DNA from: Candidatus Poribacteria bacterium
GTDB lineage: Bacteria; Poribacteria; WGA-4E; WGA-3G
Assembly: GCA_028824685.1 (NCBI GenBank)
Contig: JAPPCZ010000106.1
Coordinates: 1 to 64,000, forward strand
Length of the DNA: 64,000 nt
Direction of reading: 5' to 3'
The position numbers were made by a program, and so were the translations under genes. Every line of letters begins with the position of its first letter. Positions within the stretch are counted from its first letter, which is position 1. Shown piece after piece: positions 45,144 through 54,104 of this stretch. The notes below the pieces were generated by a model. That model saw only the letters and a list, made by a program, of their open reading frames with translations. It had not been told where the DNA came from and did not search any database.

Positions 45144-45863
45144 ATGTTAACAGCAAAACAGGTGGAATTTTTTCAAGAAAACGGATTCCTTATTCTTGAA
45201 AACTTGATAGATTCAGATGTACTTGATGGATGGCGTGAACAGATTTGGAAACATTTTAATTCCAGTTTGGAGACACCAGAGACATGGCCCGACAATTATG
45301 TGGTTGAAAACTTCGGTTTTTCTCCAAACTTCGGACAATTGCCTGCGATGCAAACGATTACTGAGCAACTCGGTGGTGGTGAATTTGCTGGAGGAGGCGG
45401 CTCACCGCTTGTTAAATGGCCTAATTCGGATGCGGAATGGTCAATGCCAGGGAGCGGACATATTGATGCTTACGGTCCTGGTGGGTGGAGTCCATTTATG
45501 ATGGGTGCAACAACCTATCTCTACGACGTTGAACCCGGCGGTGGTGCCTTCATCTTTTGGCCTAAGAGCCATCTAACAACACATAAATATTTCCTCAAGT
45601 ATCCTGAGCAGGTTGATGGTAGTTTTAGGGATATTGAAGGATGGGGATGGCATATCTTTTCAGATTTATCACCAGAGGGTCCGCGTGAGTTTATCGCATC
45701 TGCGGGAGATGTTGTGTTGTGGCATGCATACTTGTGCCATACAGGTTCCGGCAATATTAGAAATATACCGCGAGTTGGCATATTTGCACGCTATCACCAT
45801 AAACAACGAGAAGAGATCAGATACGAAATTCCAGAGGACCTATGGAAATACTGGACAATATAA
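45144..45863 (+). CDS. Phytanoyl-CoA dioxygenase family protein
   Basis: The 239-residue Fe(II)/2-oxoglutarate-dependent oxygenase-like protein has an N-terminal QVEFFQENGFLILENL segment, the iron facial-triad candidates in GHIDAYG (His and Asp) and a later His in LWHAYLCHTGSG, and a 2-oxoglutarate-binding Arg in IPRVGIFARY. The substrate is unknown. Family members hydroxylate diverse small molecules. The ATG at 45144 has GAGGAA upstream; the in-frame extension 5' of it runs through the intergenic repeat and is not coding. Confidence 0.88.
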   Translation: MLTAKQVEFFQENGFLILENLIDSDVLDGWREQIWKHFNSSLETPETWPDNYVVENFGFSPNFGQLPAMQTITEQLGGGEFAGGGGSPLVKWPNSDAEWSMPGSGHIDAYGPGGWSPFMMGATTYLYDVEPGGGAFIFWPKSHLTTHKYFLKYPEQVDGSFRDIEGWGWHIFSDLSPEGPREFIASAGDVVLWHAYLCHTGSGNIRNIPRVGIFARYHHKQREEIRYEIPEDLWKYWTI

Positions 45864-45872
45864 GGAGGAAAC

Positions 45873-46286
45873 ATGAGCGAGCAAACTAATGTTCAAGAAC
45901 GACTCACGAGTGTTGAAGACCGTATGGCACGTTTGGAAAATCTACTTGTCAGTATTAATGAAAAATTGGAGCAGACACCACAAACCGATGTTGCAGAATC
46001 TGAAAACACTGAAAAGTTTCAACAGTGGGTGACCGACTATGTCTCAATGCGGTTACAGCAACTTGTGCCAGAAACCTGCGATCACCCCGCAGACGCAGCG
46101 GCACAGGACGGACCTTTTCTTGATAATACCAACGTGCCTTGCACGGAAGAAGTTGTGCATCGTGTGAAACGCATTCCCATCCCATTTGTGCGGGAAATGG
46201 TTGTTCAACGGGTGGCAGAGAATGCGCGTTCCGCACAAATTGAACGTGTGGATATTGAGTTCTTTGAACAAGCAGCAACGTTCTGA
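45873..46286 (+). CDS. Coiled-coil protein with C-terminal PCP_red-like domain
   Basis: The 137-residue protein has an N-terminal heptad region (ERLTSVEDRMARLENLLVSINEKL, residues 9-32, given here by its pattern) and a C-terminal PCP_red-like domain at 91-136 (TEEVVHRVKRIPIPFVREM). The leading Trp of the domain is missing, so it is the most diverged copy in the window. A strong AGGAGG precedes the ATG. It starts 9 bp after the dioxygenase gene and is the last gene of the PCP_red region. Confidence 0.75.
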   Translation: MSEQTNVQERLTSVEDRMARLENLLVSINEKLEQTPQTDVAESENTEKFQQWVTDYVSMRLQQLVPETCDHPADAAAQDGPFLDNTNVPCTEEVVHRVKRIPIPFVREMVVQRVAENARSAQIERVDIEFFEQAATF

Positions 46287-46507
46287 CAATGTAAAGCCAC
46301 AGAGGAGTTCCCTCTGCCCGATTTTGATTGGAAGGACTTCTTGAAGGCTCCTGGGTTATAGTGTTATATATTGGTAGGCACGTTTTGTAAGCGCGCCGAT
46401 TATAGTAAAATCCGAAAATATATGGACATTTCAATAATAACAATCCCTACACCATAACGCTGGCGAGGCGGGGAATGCCTAAATGGCATTCATACCGTTG
46501 ATTTCTT
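46287..46507. repeat. Intergenic repeat stretch without genes
   Basis: The stretch contains GAGGAGTTCCCTCTGCCCGATT, relics of the palindromic family, and at 46470-46507 the unit GGGGAATGCC...GGCATTCATACC with TTGATTTCTT, which is the reverse complement of 8595-8632. No reading frame is supported up to the Uma2 gene at 46604. Confidence 0.6.
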
Positions 46508-46603
46508 CCTAACCTCCCAATGTGTAAAGGTAATTGTGGATTTCACTATAAAGGTGCGTTGTTAATCGCAAAATCAACAGTAATCACATGTATGGAGACA
46601 GAC

Positions 46604-47176
46604 ATGTCATCTCTTGGCGCACAAACACTCTATACTCCAGAGGAATATATTGCTTTGGAACGTAAGGCAACACTCAAAAGCGAATACCTCAGCGGAGAGA
46701 TACTCGCAATGTCTGGGGCAAGCCTCTCACATACACGTATCACATTAGATATAGCCACTGAACTTAACATCCAATTAAGAGGACAGGAGTGTGAAGTCGT
46801 TACCAACGATATGCGTGTGAAGACCAGTCCGATGGTTGCCTATTTCTATCCGGATATAGTTGTTTTTTGTGGTGAACCCGAATTTGAGGACGATACCTTT
46901 GACACACTTCTCAACCCAGTCGTTATCATAGAGGTGCTTTCACCCTCTACCGAGGTTTACGACAAAGGTGAAAAATTTGAATACTATCAACAAATAGCAT
47001 CCTTAAAAGAATATATCCTTGTTTCACAAGACAAAGTCCACGTTGAACATTACCAGTTTCAAGATATGGAATGGAAGTTGAATACATTTCACACGCTTCA
47101 AGACTCACTAACACTTCCTTCCATTGGATGCCAGCTGCCTTTGCGCGACATCTATACACGTGTAAATTTGGATTGA
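46604..47176 (+). CDS. Uma2 family (DUF820) protein, second copy
   Basis: The 190-residue protein has the complete DUF820 core: TPEEYIALE, KSEYLSGEI, YPDIVVFCG, VVIIEVLSPST and KGEKFEYYQQIASLKEYILVSQ. The D-x(n)-E-V-L...K residues fit the PD-(D/E)XK nuclease fold. Start: the ATG at 46604 has GGAG 6 nt upstream; upstream in-frame ATGs at 46520 and 46592 would add a non-family N-terminus. It is unlike the copy at 42039 in lacking the coiled-coil tail. Confidence 0.87.
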   Translation: MSSLGAQTLYTPEEYIALERKATLKSEYLSGEILAMSGASLSHTRITLDIATELNIQLRGQECEVVTNDMRVKTSPMVAYFYPDIVVFCGEPEFEDDTFDTLLNPVVIIEVLSPSTEVYDKGEKFEYYQQIASLKEYILVSQDKVHVEHYQFQDMEWKLNTFHTLQDSLTLPSIGCQLPLRDIYTRVNLD

Positions 47177-47220
47177 CATCTCTATATGCCATCGGTTATT
47201 ACCTGAGAAGGACATTTATC

Positions 47221-47595
47221 ATGGACTGGGTATTTAACACATTCTCAGAATACCTTGAAAACGATTTCAAAAAGCGAATTGGAAATCCAAATCCCACTGT
47301 TGCAGACTTATGGGACGCTTTTCAGGTGCTTTTTCCTGCTACTTCTGCCCAACTGTTAGTGCAGGAACCTGTGGGAAACACCGTCCGGTTTAAACCACTC
47401 GCTTTCTACTATGCTGACGAAATGGGGCCATTGATTGATGCACCTTTGGATTACCTGAAACAGAATTTTGGAGGTGGTAAGTTCAAAATCAACTTCTATC
47501 ACGGCATGCAGTTCATTGCAACAATTAATTTCAAGCCAGAAGGTCCAGAGATATGGCGAGATTTACCAGAAATGGAGGCAATAGGTCCATCATGA
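47221..47595 (+). CDS. Hypothetical protein
   Basis: The 124-residue soluble protein has no recognised domain. The sequence is mixed alpha/beta with a GGGKFKINFYHG strand-turn. The ATG at 47221 is chosen because the 5' in-frame extension overlaps the Uma2 gene. The stop codon overlaps the next start (ATGA), so the two are coupled. Confidence 0.55.
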   Translation: MDWVFNTFSEYLENDFKKRIGNPNPTVADLWDAFQVLFPATSAQLLVQEPVGNTVRFKPLAFYYADEMGPLIDAPLDYLKQNFGGGKFKINFYHGMQFIATINFKPEGPEIWRDLPEMEAIGPS

Positions 47596-48035
47596 ATCTA
47601 CAACAAGAGTATGGGGAATGCCCTAAGTGCGGCAAAGCGAACGTCCAGCAGTTAGATGCGAATTCATGGTTTTGCTTGGATTGTGATTGGGATACTCTTA
47701 AGACAATCAGCAACAGCAATGACGAATTACTTGCGTCCTTACGTCATGGTGATATCCACTCTCGACGCATTGCAGCACAATCATTGATTAACATCGGTGA
47801 TGTGGAACGACACCTCGCCGCCCCTTCAGATACGGAAGCACTGCTGGAAGCACTCGACGATGAGGACGCTGATGTTCGCTACTTTGTAGCAGTAGCCCTC
47901 GGCAAATTGGAGGCAAACCTTTGTCTTAATAAACTTAAACAACTCGCCCAAAACGATACCTCTGCACTTGTCCGGGAAGGTGCACAAACAGCAGTAGAAC
48001 AGATAGAATCGCTTACGGATAAAGGAGACCGCTAA
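47592..48035 (+). CDS. Zinc-ribbon protein with HEAT-like repeats
   Basis: The 147-residue protein begins with a zinc ribbon (CPKCGKANVQQ...WFCLDCDW). Two to three HEAT/PBS-lyase-type helical repeats follow, with the pattern LLEALDDEDADVRYFVAVALGKL. HEAT repeats serve protein binding, and in phycobilin lyases they bind tetrapyrroles. Which applies here is unknown. The start overlaps the preceding stop codon. Confidence 0.75.
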   Translation: MNLQQEYGECPKCGKANVQQLDANSWFCLDCDWDTLKTISNSNDELLASLRHGDIHSRRIAAQSLINIGDVERHLAAPSDTEALLEALDDEDADVRYFVAVALGKLEANLCLNKLKQLAQNDTSALVREGAQTAVEQIESLTDKGDR

Positions 48036-48036
48036 A

Positions 48037-49104
48037 TTGGAAAAGATAAAAATCGGTTATATTGGATGTGGATTCATGGCGCAGAAGGTGCATATTCCGA
48101 ATTTTGCAAGTATTCCTGAATGCGAAATTGTCGGACTCGCAGAGGTGCGTTCTGAGCTCGGCAAAAAAGTCCAACAACGATTCGGTATTCCGCATCTGTA
48201 TCAAAACCATACTGAACTTGCCCAAAACACCGATATTGAAGCGGTGGCAGTATCCGCCGATTTTGCTTTACAAGGTGAGATTGCTAAAGACCTTCTGCGT
48301 GCTGGAAAACACGTCTTCATGGAAAAACCGATGGCTGTTTCAGTTGAACAGGCACAAGCAATTGTAGATGCCTCAAAGGAATCTGGCAAAAAACTGATGG
48401 TAGGCTACATGAAAAGGTACGATGCTGGCAACGAGATAGTAAAAGAAAAAATCACACAATTCCGTGAAACTGGTGAACTTGGTCGTTTGACTTATGCCCG
48501 CAACCACGGCTTTGGTGGCGATTGGGTATGTAACCTTGATACGTCTATGGACAGCACAGATGAACCGAAACCGAGTGCACCGCAGAAATTTCCGGAGTGG
48601 CTTCCAGAAAAATGGTGGGGTGGATACATTGGATACCTTCAGCAGTATACACACAACATCAATCTAATGCGATGGTTTCTTGATGCTGGTGATAACGTCA
48701 CCGTGAAAGCGGTTGATTTGAATGAAAATGGGTATACAGGTGTAGTGATTTTTGATATGAATGGCACGCGAGTAACGCTGGAAACCGGACATGTTTCGCA
48801 CTACCGTTGGGATGAACATTCGCAAATCTATTTTCAGCACGGTTGGATTCATACTTGGGCACCGCCGCTGTTACTAAAAAACACACCAGCAGAGGTAGAA
48901 ATCTACCGCGCAGGAGAAGAACAAGAGATAACACGACCAATTCCGAGACCTTCTTGGACCTGGGCATATCACAAGGAAGCAGAATATTTTATCAAAAACC
49001 TACGCAATCCCGAACCTTTTCGTTCTTCCGCTGAAGATACACTAACGGATGTAAGATTGTTTGAGGAGATCTATCGCATCTTCGTCGCTCAGCAAGCAAG
49101 CTAA
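48037..49104 (+). CDS. Gfo/Idh/MocA family oxidoreductase
   Basis: The 355-residue NAD(P)-dependent sugar or polyol dehydrogenase-like protein has the nucleotide-binding GYIGCGFMAQKVHIPN at the N-terminus and the family's EKPMAVSVEQA loop with the catalytic Lys. The substrate is unknown. The TTG start is accepted because AAAGGAG lies 9 nt upstream and the family begins right there (KIKIGYIGCG). It may form an operon with the two genes upstream. Confidence 0.9.
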   Translation: MEKIKIGYIGCGFMAQKVHIPNFASIPECEIVGLAEVRSELGKKVQQRFGIPHLYQNHTELAQNTDIEAVAVSADFALQGEIAKDLLRAGKHVFMEKPMAVSVEQAQAIVDASKESGKKLMVGYMKRYDAGNEIVKEKITQFRETGELGRLTYARNHGFGGDWVCNLDTSMDSTDEPKPSAPQKFPEWLPEKWWGGYIGYLQQYTHNINLMRWFLDAGDNVTVKAVDLNENGYTGVVIFDMNGTRVTLETGHVSHYRWDEHSQIYFQHGWIHTWAPPLLLKNTPAEVEIYRAGEEQEITRPIPRPSWTWAYHKEAEYFIKNLRNPEPFRSSAEDTLTDVRLFEEIYRIFVAQQAS

Positions 49105-49119
49105 ACATTCCTAAAAATC

Positions 49120-49148
49120 TTGCAATTTGGCTTTGCAGTAGATATAAT
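49120..49148 (+). promoter_or_regulatory. Putative sigma70 promoter
   Basis: TTGCAA (49120-49125) and TATAAT (49143-49148) are separated by 17 bp, 66 bp before the next gene. A TAAATTGACA at 49167-49176 resembles a solitary right end of the MITE-like element. Confidence 0.55.
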
Positions 49149-49214
49149 ATACTTTAATCTTGATTATAAATTGACATCAACTTATCAGGTAATGCGTTCG
49201 GAGATGTCCCTATC

Positions 49215-49751
49215 ATGAAACGTAAATTATTCTTATGTTTGTTTCTTATTGTATTTATGTTGCCGATGGTGATGGCACAAAAGGATGCTGGCGATCAGGA
49301 AACGCGCCTTACCCGCATTGAAGTCACTTTGGAGCAAATGGACCACCGCATTAGCAGAATAGAAAGCAATGTGAGTAGAATAGATGGTCGTTTAGATGCT
49401 CTTATTATGTGGGTTGTTGGTTTGCTCGCTGCGTCCTTTATTTCTATCTTCGTTTTAATTCTTCAGATTAAAACACAATTCGGTGAAATGAATGTGAAAT
49501 TCGAAACACAACTTATTGAGATGAATGCGAAATTCGAAACACAACTCATTGAGATGAACGCGAAATTCGGTTTGCTACAGAAAGAGGTTAGTACCTTAAA
49601 CGAAAAAGTTGATGGACTCGAAAAGCGGATTGATGGGATTGAAGAACGCTTTGATGGGTTTGAACGTCGAATTGGTGCGCAACTCAACCAAATTCAGAAG
49701 GCACTTGCAAAACAATTAGGCATGGAGCTTGACGATGAACCGCTAACCTAA
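49215..49751 (+). CDS. Coiled-coil membrane protein
   Basis: The 178-residue protein has a signal-like N-terminal helix ending in VMAQ, a coiled-coil segment (RLTRIEVTLEQMDHRI), a transmembrane helix (WVVGLLAASFISIFVLIL) and a long second coiled coil. This contains a tandem duplication of an 11-residue unit, KFETQLIEMNA, encoded by two nearly identical 33-bp copies. No family beyond coiled coil is recognised. Confidence 0.7.
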   Translation: MKRKLFLCLFLIVFMLPMVMAQKDAGDQETRLTRIEVTLEQMDHRISRIESNVSRIDGRLDALIMWVVGLLAASFISIFVLILQIKTQFGEMNVKFETQLIEMNAKFETQLIEMNAKFGLLQKEVSTLNEKVDGLEKRIDGIEERFDGFERRIGAQLNQIQKALAKQLGMELDDEPLT

Positions 49752-49795
49752 ATAGTACTTTAACAGATACACATCGCAAATTCTATTCCACTCAA

Positions 49796-52111
49796 TTATT
49801 TTCGTAATAAAATTTCGGTATTATTGATATTAATTGCCAGTTCGTAGTTGTTCTCCAAGTACTTTGCAATAAGCGGATGACGTTCCTCAACTGGAATTCC
49901 GTCTACCCTATCAAACCAACCCCCTGTTTTAAAAATAACCAAACGCGTTTGATCGCGTTCAAGCGCAGAGATCACCTCACGCTGCATGCCGGGCGTTGCG
50001 GCATACGACACCATGTGAAATCGGGTCACACTCGGTCGATTCGCAAAAAAGAAATAGGCTCCTTGACTTGTAAAATCAAATATCTTTTCATTCGGGGCAG
50101 TGTTTTCCTGAATGTAAGCCACAACTTTTTGAATCTGCTCAACCTGATCGTCTGGAATATCTACGTTTCCTGCGCGTTCCAATTCTTCAGTTACGATGTT
50201 TTGTTTAAATTGATTTACACGCATCCGTTCCCACTTGTTCTTAAGACCATTTAAAGGATGATGTACTTCACCGACATACCAGACAAACATCCCTATAGGT
50301 ATGATTATCCAGATTGCCCTCAACGCACGTAGCCAGCGCGCTTTATCAGTCAGCAAAGAGAGACGGGCGCGGAAACCTTCGCCAGATTCTCCACCAAACA
50401 AGTTGTTGAACACTCTTGATATACCTCTGTCTATTGGAAACAAGCAAAGAAGCCATAAGAAAGTAGCACCGTAATTCAGATGTCCACCATCTGACCTACC
50501 AAGAGCAGTACGGAAAAATGCAATTCCACCGAGCAACAGGAGCAGAAGTTTTAGTGCGTCTTCTGCAGAAATATTAGTTCTGCATAGTCGACGATAGGTA
50601 AGATATGCCGCCGTAACCATAAAGACACAAATTGGAAGATACCATCGAAACCCGTTACTAAGGATAAACGCCTGCCATCCGTTTTCTGATATGATAGCGA
50701 GCGTAGCAGATAAGGATGGAAATTTGAGTCCCCATATTGCAAGCTGATATTTGCACTGAATATACGAATTCCAGATAGCATCGTCTAACGCACCGTGTGA
50801 GAGAAAATAGATTGCTACTGGAAGAAAACCCAACAAAAGTCCAATACAATAACCGACTAATGGTAAAGGGCGTAGGTGTAGTTGTATCCTCCGTTGCAGA
50901 CTGTAAATCACCAAAAATAGACCGATAGCGCCAAGGGTATACAAACCGACTTCAGTGCTATACCAGAACGCTAAACTCGTAAAAAATCCTGCCAGAATTA
51001 GTTTCCAACCAAACCTAAGTAGGAAAGATATCCAAGTCGGTTTTTCAGACAAATTCCGTTGCCAAGGTATAAAAAGTCCTTTCTCACGATGATATGTTAG
51101 ATAATTAGCAATACAAGCAAAACTGAGTAAACCGAGACTATGTCTCGCTGATACAGAAAAATTATCTCCAGAAGCGATTAGGAAACATAGGAAGGCAGTT
51201 AAGAATCGCCCCCGAAATACTTGCAAGCCGAGCAGATATAGTGCAATATATCCGAGCGGTCCCAACACACGCTCCATAGAACGTACACCCATCAGTGTTG
51301 GTTCAAAGATTTTACTACCGAACCATGCCAAATAAGCATTTTGAAAAAGCCCATGTTGCACATATACATCGCGGAATACGACACCACCATGAAGCATCTC
51401 ATTAAGCGGTGCCAATCGTTCACCTTCATGGAACATATCAATACCACCATTGATATTCCCATTATACACAAGCAAGTAAATAAAAATAGGGAGAAGAATG
51501 TATTCACAGCCACGGAACAAAACACGCATATTTCTTGGGATTGCAAAGATCTTACCAGTTTGAAGGGTGAGAGGTTCTGATGAAACAGTGTCGTCTTTTC
51601 CTTCAATAGGTTGAAATCTAAGACTGAATAGAACCAATTTAAATAAGAGCATTAACCCAATTGGTAGCGTTAATCCTAAAAACCCAGCATGATTAAAATT
51701 AAAAACCTGTAGCCAACTTAGCCACAATGGGGTTGAAGCAAGCGCGTTCAGTTTTAGCACGCGGTCTATCGGTTGATTAGTTATCTGGGCAGCCCATTGT
51801 GAGTAAGTATGCCACCCGAACCAATAAACCCAAATAGTGGCGGGGATTCCTACAAGCGCAAGTAGATAGTAGAAAAATTCTTGCTGTTTGGGATATTGAT
51901 CAACACCTATGCGACCAACAATACCTGAAGTGTCGTGAAACTCAAATACAAGATAGTTCTGAAGTGCTGTGCCTAATCCGATAGCAAGCGAGAATGCTGA
52001 AATCGCAATAAGACACACGTAAGGGCGGAGATGAATACTGTAACTCACATTGAAGTCTGGTAGTAATCTTTGGAGGGAACGGAACAAACCTGTTTGCGGG
52101 GAGTGCATCAA
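49796..52111 (-). CDS. Polytopic GT-C-like membrane protein
   Basis: The 771-residue protein has about a dozen hydrophobic helices and a C-terminal soluble domain (about residues 640-771). The segment MFHEGERLAPLNEMLHGG after an early helix resembles the first extracytoplasmic loop of GT-C glycosyltransferases, where acidic residues bind the lipid-linked donor, but I cannot name the catalytic residues. It is the last gene on the - strand behind the JAMM gene, 45 bp apart, and may merely be cotranscribed with the cysteine genes. Confidence 0.65.
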   Translation of the reverse strand: MMHSPQTGLFRSLQRLLPDFNVSYSIHLRPYVCLIAISAFSLAIGLGTALQNYLVFEFHDTSGIVGRIGVDQYPKQQEFFYYLLALVGIPATIWVYWFGWHTYSQWAAQITNQPIDRVLKLNALASTPLWLSWLQVFNFNHAGFLGLTLPIGLMLLFKLVLFSLRFQPIEGKDDTVSSEPLTLQTGKIFAIPRNMRVLFRGCEYILLPIFIYLLVYNGNINGGIDMFHEGERLAPLNEMLHGGVVFRDVYVQHGLFQNAYLAWFGSKIFEPTLMGVRSMERVLGPLGYIALYLLGLQVFRGRFLTAFLCFLIASGDNFSVSARHSLGLLSFACIANYLTYHREKGLFIPWQRNLSEKPTWISFLLRFGWKLILAGFFTSLAFWYSTEVGLYTLGAIGLFLVIYSLQRRIQLHLRPLPLVGYCIGLLLGFLPVAIYFLSHGALDDAIWNSYIQCKYQLAIWGLKFPSLSATLAIISENGWQAFILSNGFRWYLPICVFMVTAAYLTYRRLCRTNISAEDALKLLLLLLGGIAFFRTALGRSDGGHLNYGATFLWLLCLFPIDRGISRVFNNLFGGESGEGFRARLSLLTDKARWLRALRAIWIIIPIGMFVWYVGEVHHPLNGLKNKWERMRVNQFKQNIVTEELERAGNVDIPDDQVEQIQKVVAYIQENTAPNEKIFDFTSQGAYFFFANRPSVTRFHMVSYAATPGMQREVISALERDQTRLVIFKTGGWFDRVDGIPVEERHPLIAKYLENNYELAININNTEILLRK

Positions 52112-52156
52112 TTTCTCTTTTTCGTACCACAGAAGTGTTCAGTAAAATGAGGGAAC

Positions 52157-52870
52157 TTATTGGACAACATCGCCTTCAACAGGTTCAACTTGTACTTTAA
52201 TGTTTTTTAAGTAGTCAATAGCGCGTTCAATTTCATCTGAAGTCCCTTGAATTTCTAACATCACCCAACCCGATTCTTCAGTTACGTTGGCGCGGCGGAT
52301 GTTGGTGACCAACCGAAACTGTTGTCCAATGTTGTAAATAATAGGTTCAGTAATTTTTTCGGGCGGAAAAGTTAGACGTACCTTTAAAGAGGTTGTTTGC
52401 ATGGCTCCTGATGGAGTCTTTTGGACGGGAACTTCAACAAAATCTGATGTAATTTCATCCCAAGCAAAAGCCTTGACCACGCGGATTGTATCTCCGTATA
52501 TTGAGATCACGAGATATGCCACCCCTGGATATGCAGGCTCATCCCACATCAAAGCGTCTGATTTATCCTTTTCAGAAAAGTATGCCTCATGGTTCGGATG
52601 TGAATGGTAAAACGCCTTAATCGGACGATGCTGTGTTTCTGCTTCTTTATGTACAGAAATTAGATCATCGGGGTGCATTAAGTATGCGGTACGTGCATCA
52701 CGCGGATATGCAGCGGGATCGTCCTTATGCATTTCGTTTTGGATATTGCGGCAAGGTCTGACAAACTCTTGCGTATCTGCATGCAAAATTACACCACAGC
52801 ATTCCTCAGGAAACTGTGTCTTTGCATGTGCACATATCTCATTAAAGGTTTTTGGTAGTAGTGTTACCAT
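52157..52870 (-). CDS. JAMM/MPN metalloprotease fused to a NIL domain
   Basis: The 237-residue protein has an N-terminal JAB1/MPN+ domain with a complete zinc site: Glu in PEECCGV (22-23), His89-x-His91-Pro, Ser99 and Asp102 (HxHPx6SxxD). The C-terminal about 80 residues match a NIL domain (LTFPPEKITEPIIYNIGQQF...), otherwise a ligand-sensing tail of the methionine importer MetN. In Mycobacterium tuberculosis the JAMM protein Mec cleaves cysteine from the sulfur carrier CysO. The preceding gene here encodes such a carrier and cysteine synthase is in the operon, so a Mec-like function is likely. The NIL fusion may let methionine or cysteine regulate it. ATG at 52870 is chosen; a GTG at 52930 lies inside a hairpin. 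Confidence 0.85.
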   Translation of the reverse strand: MVTLLPKTFNEICAHAKTQFPEECCGVILHADTQEFVRPCRNIQNEMHKDDPAAYPRDARTAYLMHPDDLISVHKEAETQHRPIKAFYHSHPNHEAYFSEKDKSDALMWDEPAYPGVAYLVISIYGDTIRVVKAFAWDEITSDFVEVPVQKTPSGAMQTTSLKVRLTFPPEKITEPIIYNIGQQFRLVTNIRRANVTEESGWVMLEIQGTSDEIERAIDYLKNIKVQVEPVEGDVVQ

Positions 52871-52900
52871 ATCGTTTATGAAAAATACATGTGAATCGCA

Positions 52901-52927
52901 TACAGGCGGATACGGTATCCGCCTGTA
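52901..52927 (-). repeat. Near-perfect palindrome between carrier and protease genes
   Basis: TACAGGCGGATAC (52901-52913) and GTATCCGCCTGTA (52915-52927) are exact reverse complements with one base between. The intergenic hairpin could tune expression or processing of the cysteine operon transcript, or be one more dispersed palindrome. Confidence 0.7.
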
Positions 52928-52941
52928 CACGAAATACCGTT

Positions 52942-53229
52942 TTAGGCAAGATTTCTGCCGCCAGCAATAGCGGGGATTATTGAAATTTCAGCACCGTCAG
53001 TGACAGGCGTCGCTTTGCCATCAAGAAAACGGATATCTTCATCATTGAGATAGATATTCACAAATCGACGGATGTTTCCGCCTTCATCGCAAAGCCGTTC
53101 TTTCATCCCAGGATAGTCTGAGTCCAAATTTTCAATGATGGTTTCAATATCTGTGCCTTTAGTTTCAACCTCCGCGAGATTCTGCGTTAACCGTCTCAGC
53201 GGGGTTGGAATACGAACTATTACAGCCAT
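52942..53229 (-). CDS. Ubiquitin-like sulfur carrier (ThiS/MoaD/CysO-like) with masked Gly-Gly
   Basis: The 95-residue beta-grasp protein begins MAVIVRIPTPLRRLT and ends IIPAIAGG-RNLA. The Gly-Gly that must be C-terminal to be activated as thiocarboxylate is at 90-91 and is followed by four more residues. In QbsE and HcyS systems a JAMM protease trims such tails; here the JAMM gene is next in the operon. With cysteine synthase and APS reductase alongside, it probably feeds sulfide into cysteine, as CysO does. A strong AAAGGAGGG precedes the ATG. Confidence 0.88.
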   Translation of the reverse strand: MAVIVRIPTPLRRLTQNLAEVETKGTDIETIIENLDSDYPGMKERLCDEGGNIRRFVNIYLNDEDIRFLDGKATPVTDGAEISIIPAIAGGRNLA

Positions 53230-53319
53230 TTTTCCCTCCTTTATCGGGTCAGAGTTCTGACTCCGTGCTGTCTGTAAAATATTATAATAGCGGTTAAAGA
53301 TCCACCGTTTTGTTTAGCG

Positions 53320-54078
53320 TTAAATAGCGTAGTGTAACCCACACTCTTTGTCGTTTTCCTCAGTATTTGTTGCGTTCTGCCAACGCCATCTACCTGCACG
53401 TTTGGGTTCACCCGGACGAATTCGCGTTGTACAGGTCATACATCCAAGCGATTCATAGTAGTGTCCATGGGCATCAGGTTTAAAGAGTGGATTGATAGGC
53501 ACATCATTTTCACGCACAAATTGCCATACTTGTTCGGTTGTCCAATGAATTAATGGACTCACCTTGAGAATAGGATGTGTCTTAGATGAGATGATTTCTA
53601 CCTTCTGGAAATTTTGTCGGTTTTCAGATTGATCTCTCCGTGTTCCAGTAATCCAAACATCTAATGTCTCTAAAAGCTTTTGCATTGGTCTAACTTTTCG
53701 GACATCACAGCAGAACTTCTGTTTTGCTGTGCTATCGAAAAACAGGAATTCCCCATGTTCGGCGATCATATCTTCTACCTCAGTAGTGTTTGGTTGGATA
53801 CGTTCAATCTCAATGCCGTAGCGTTCTTCTACTTGATCAAAGAATGCGTAGGTTTCAGGAAAGAGGCGAAACGTGTCTATCGTACACACTCTAAAAGGCA
53901 GTTTACTTTCAGCTGCAAGATGTATTTGTACCATGCCCGACAGCTGACCACTTGTTACAATAGCTGCTCGATCATTAAATTTCTTAAAGAGGCAGAAAAG
54001 AATTTCTTGCGGGTCCTCTTTTAAGGTAATCTGCTGCTTCAATCTTATCGTTGAAGCAGTTTCAATTTCAAATGCCAT
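53320..54078 (-). CDS. cysH: APS reductase (assimilatory, CysH family)
   Basis: The 252-residue enzyme reduces adenylyl sulfate to sulfite. Cys123-Cys124 and Cys213-x2-Cys216 form the [4Fe-4S] site that marks APS, not PAPS, reductases. The catalytic cysteine is Cys246 in ECGLH. The TSGQLSG segment near residue 42 is the nucleotide-binding loop. It lies between cysteine synthase and the sulfur carrier in the same operon. AGGAAAA precedes the ATG. Confidence 0.94.
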   Translation of the reverse strand: MAFEIETASTIRLKQQITLKEDPQEILFCLFKKFNDRAAIVTSGQLSGMVQIHLAAESKLPFRVCTIDTFRLFPETYAFFDQVEERYGIEIERIQPNTTEVEDMIAEHGEFLFFDSTAKQKFCCDVRKVRPMQKLLETLDVWITGTRRDQSENRQNFQKVEIISSKTHPILKVSPLIHWTTEQVWQFVRENDVPINPLFKPDAHGHYYESLGCMTCTTRIRPGEPKRAGRWRWQNATNTEENDKECGLHYAI

Positions 54079-54104
54079 TCCGTATTTTCCTGTTTAGACT
54101 CCTT

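Noticed and set aside
36754..46286. A real protochlorophyllide or nitrogenase-like reductase
   Set aside because: Only the small BchB-tail domain is present. No BchN/BchB catalytic fold, BchL with its cluster-binding cysteines, or other chlorophyll gene is seen.
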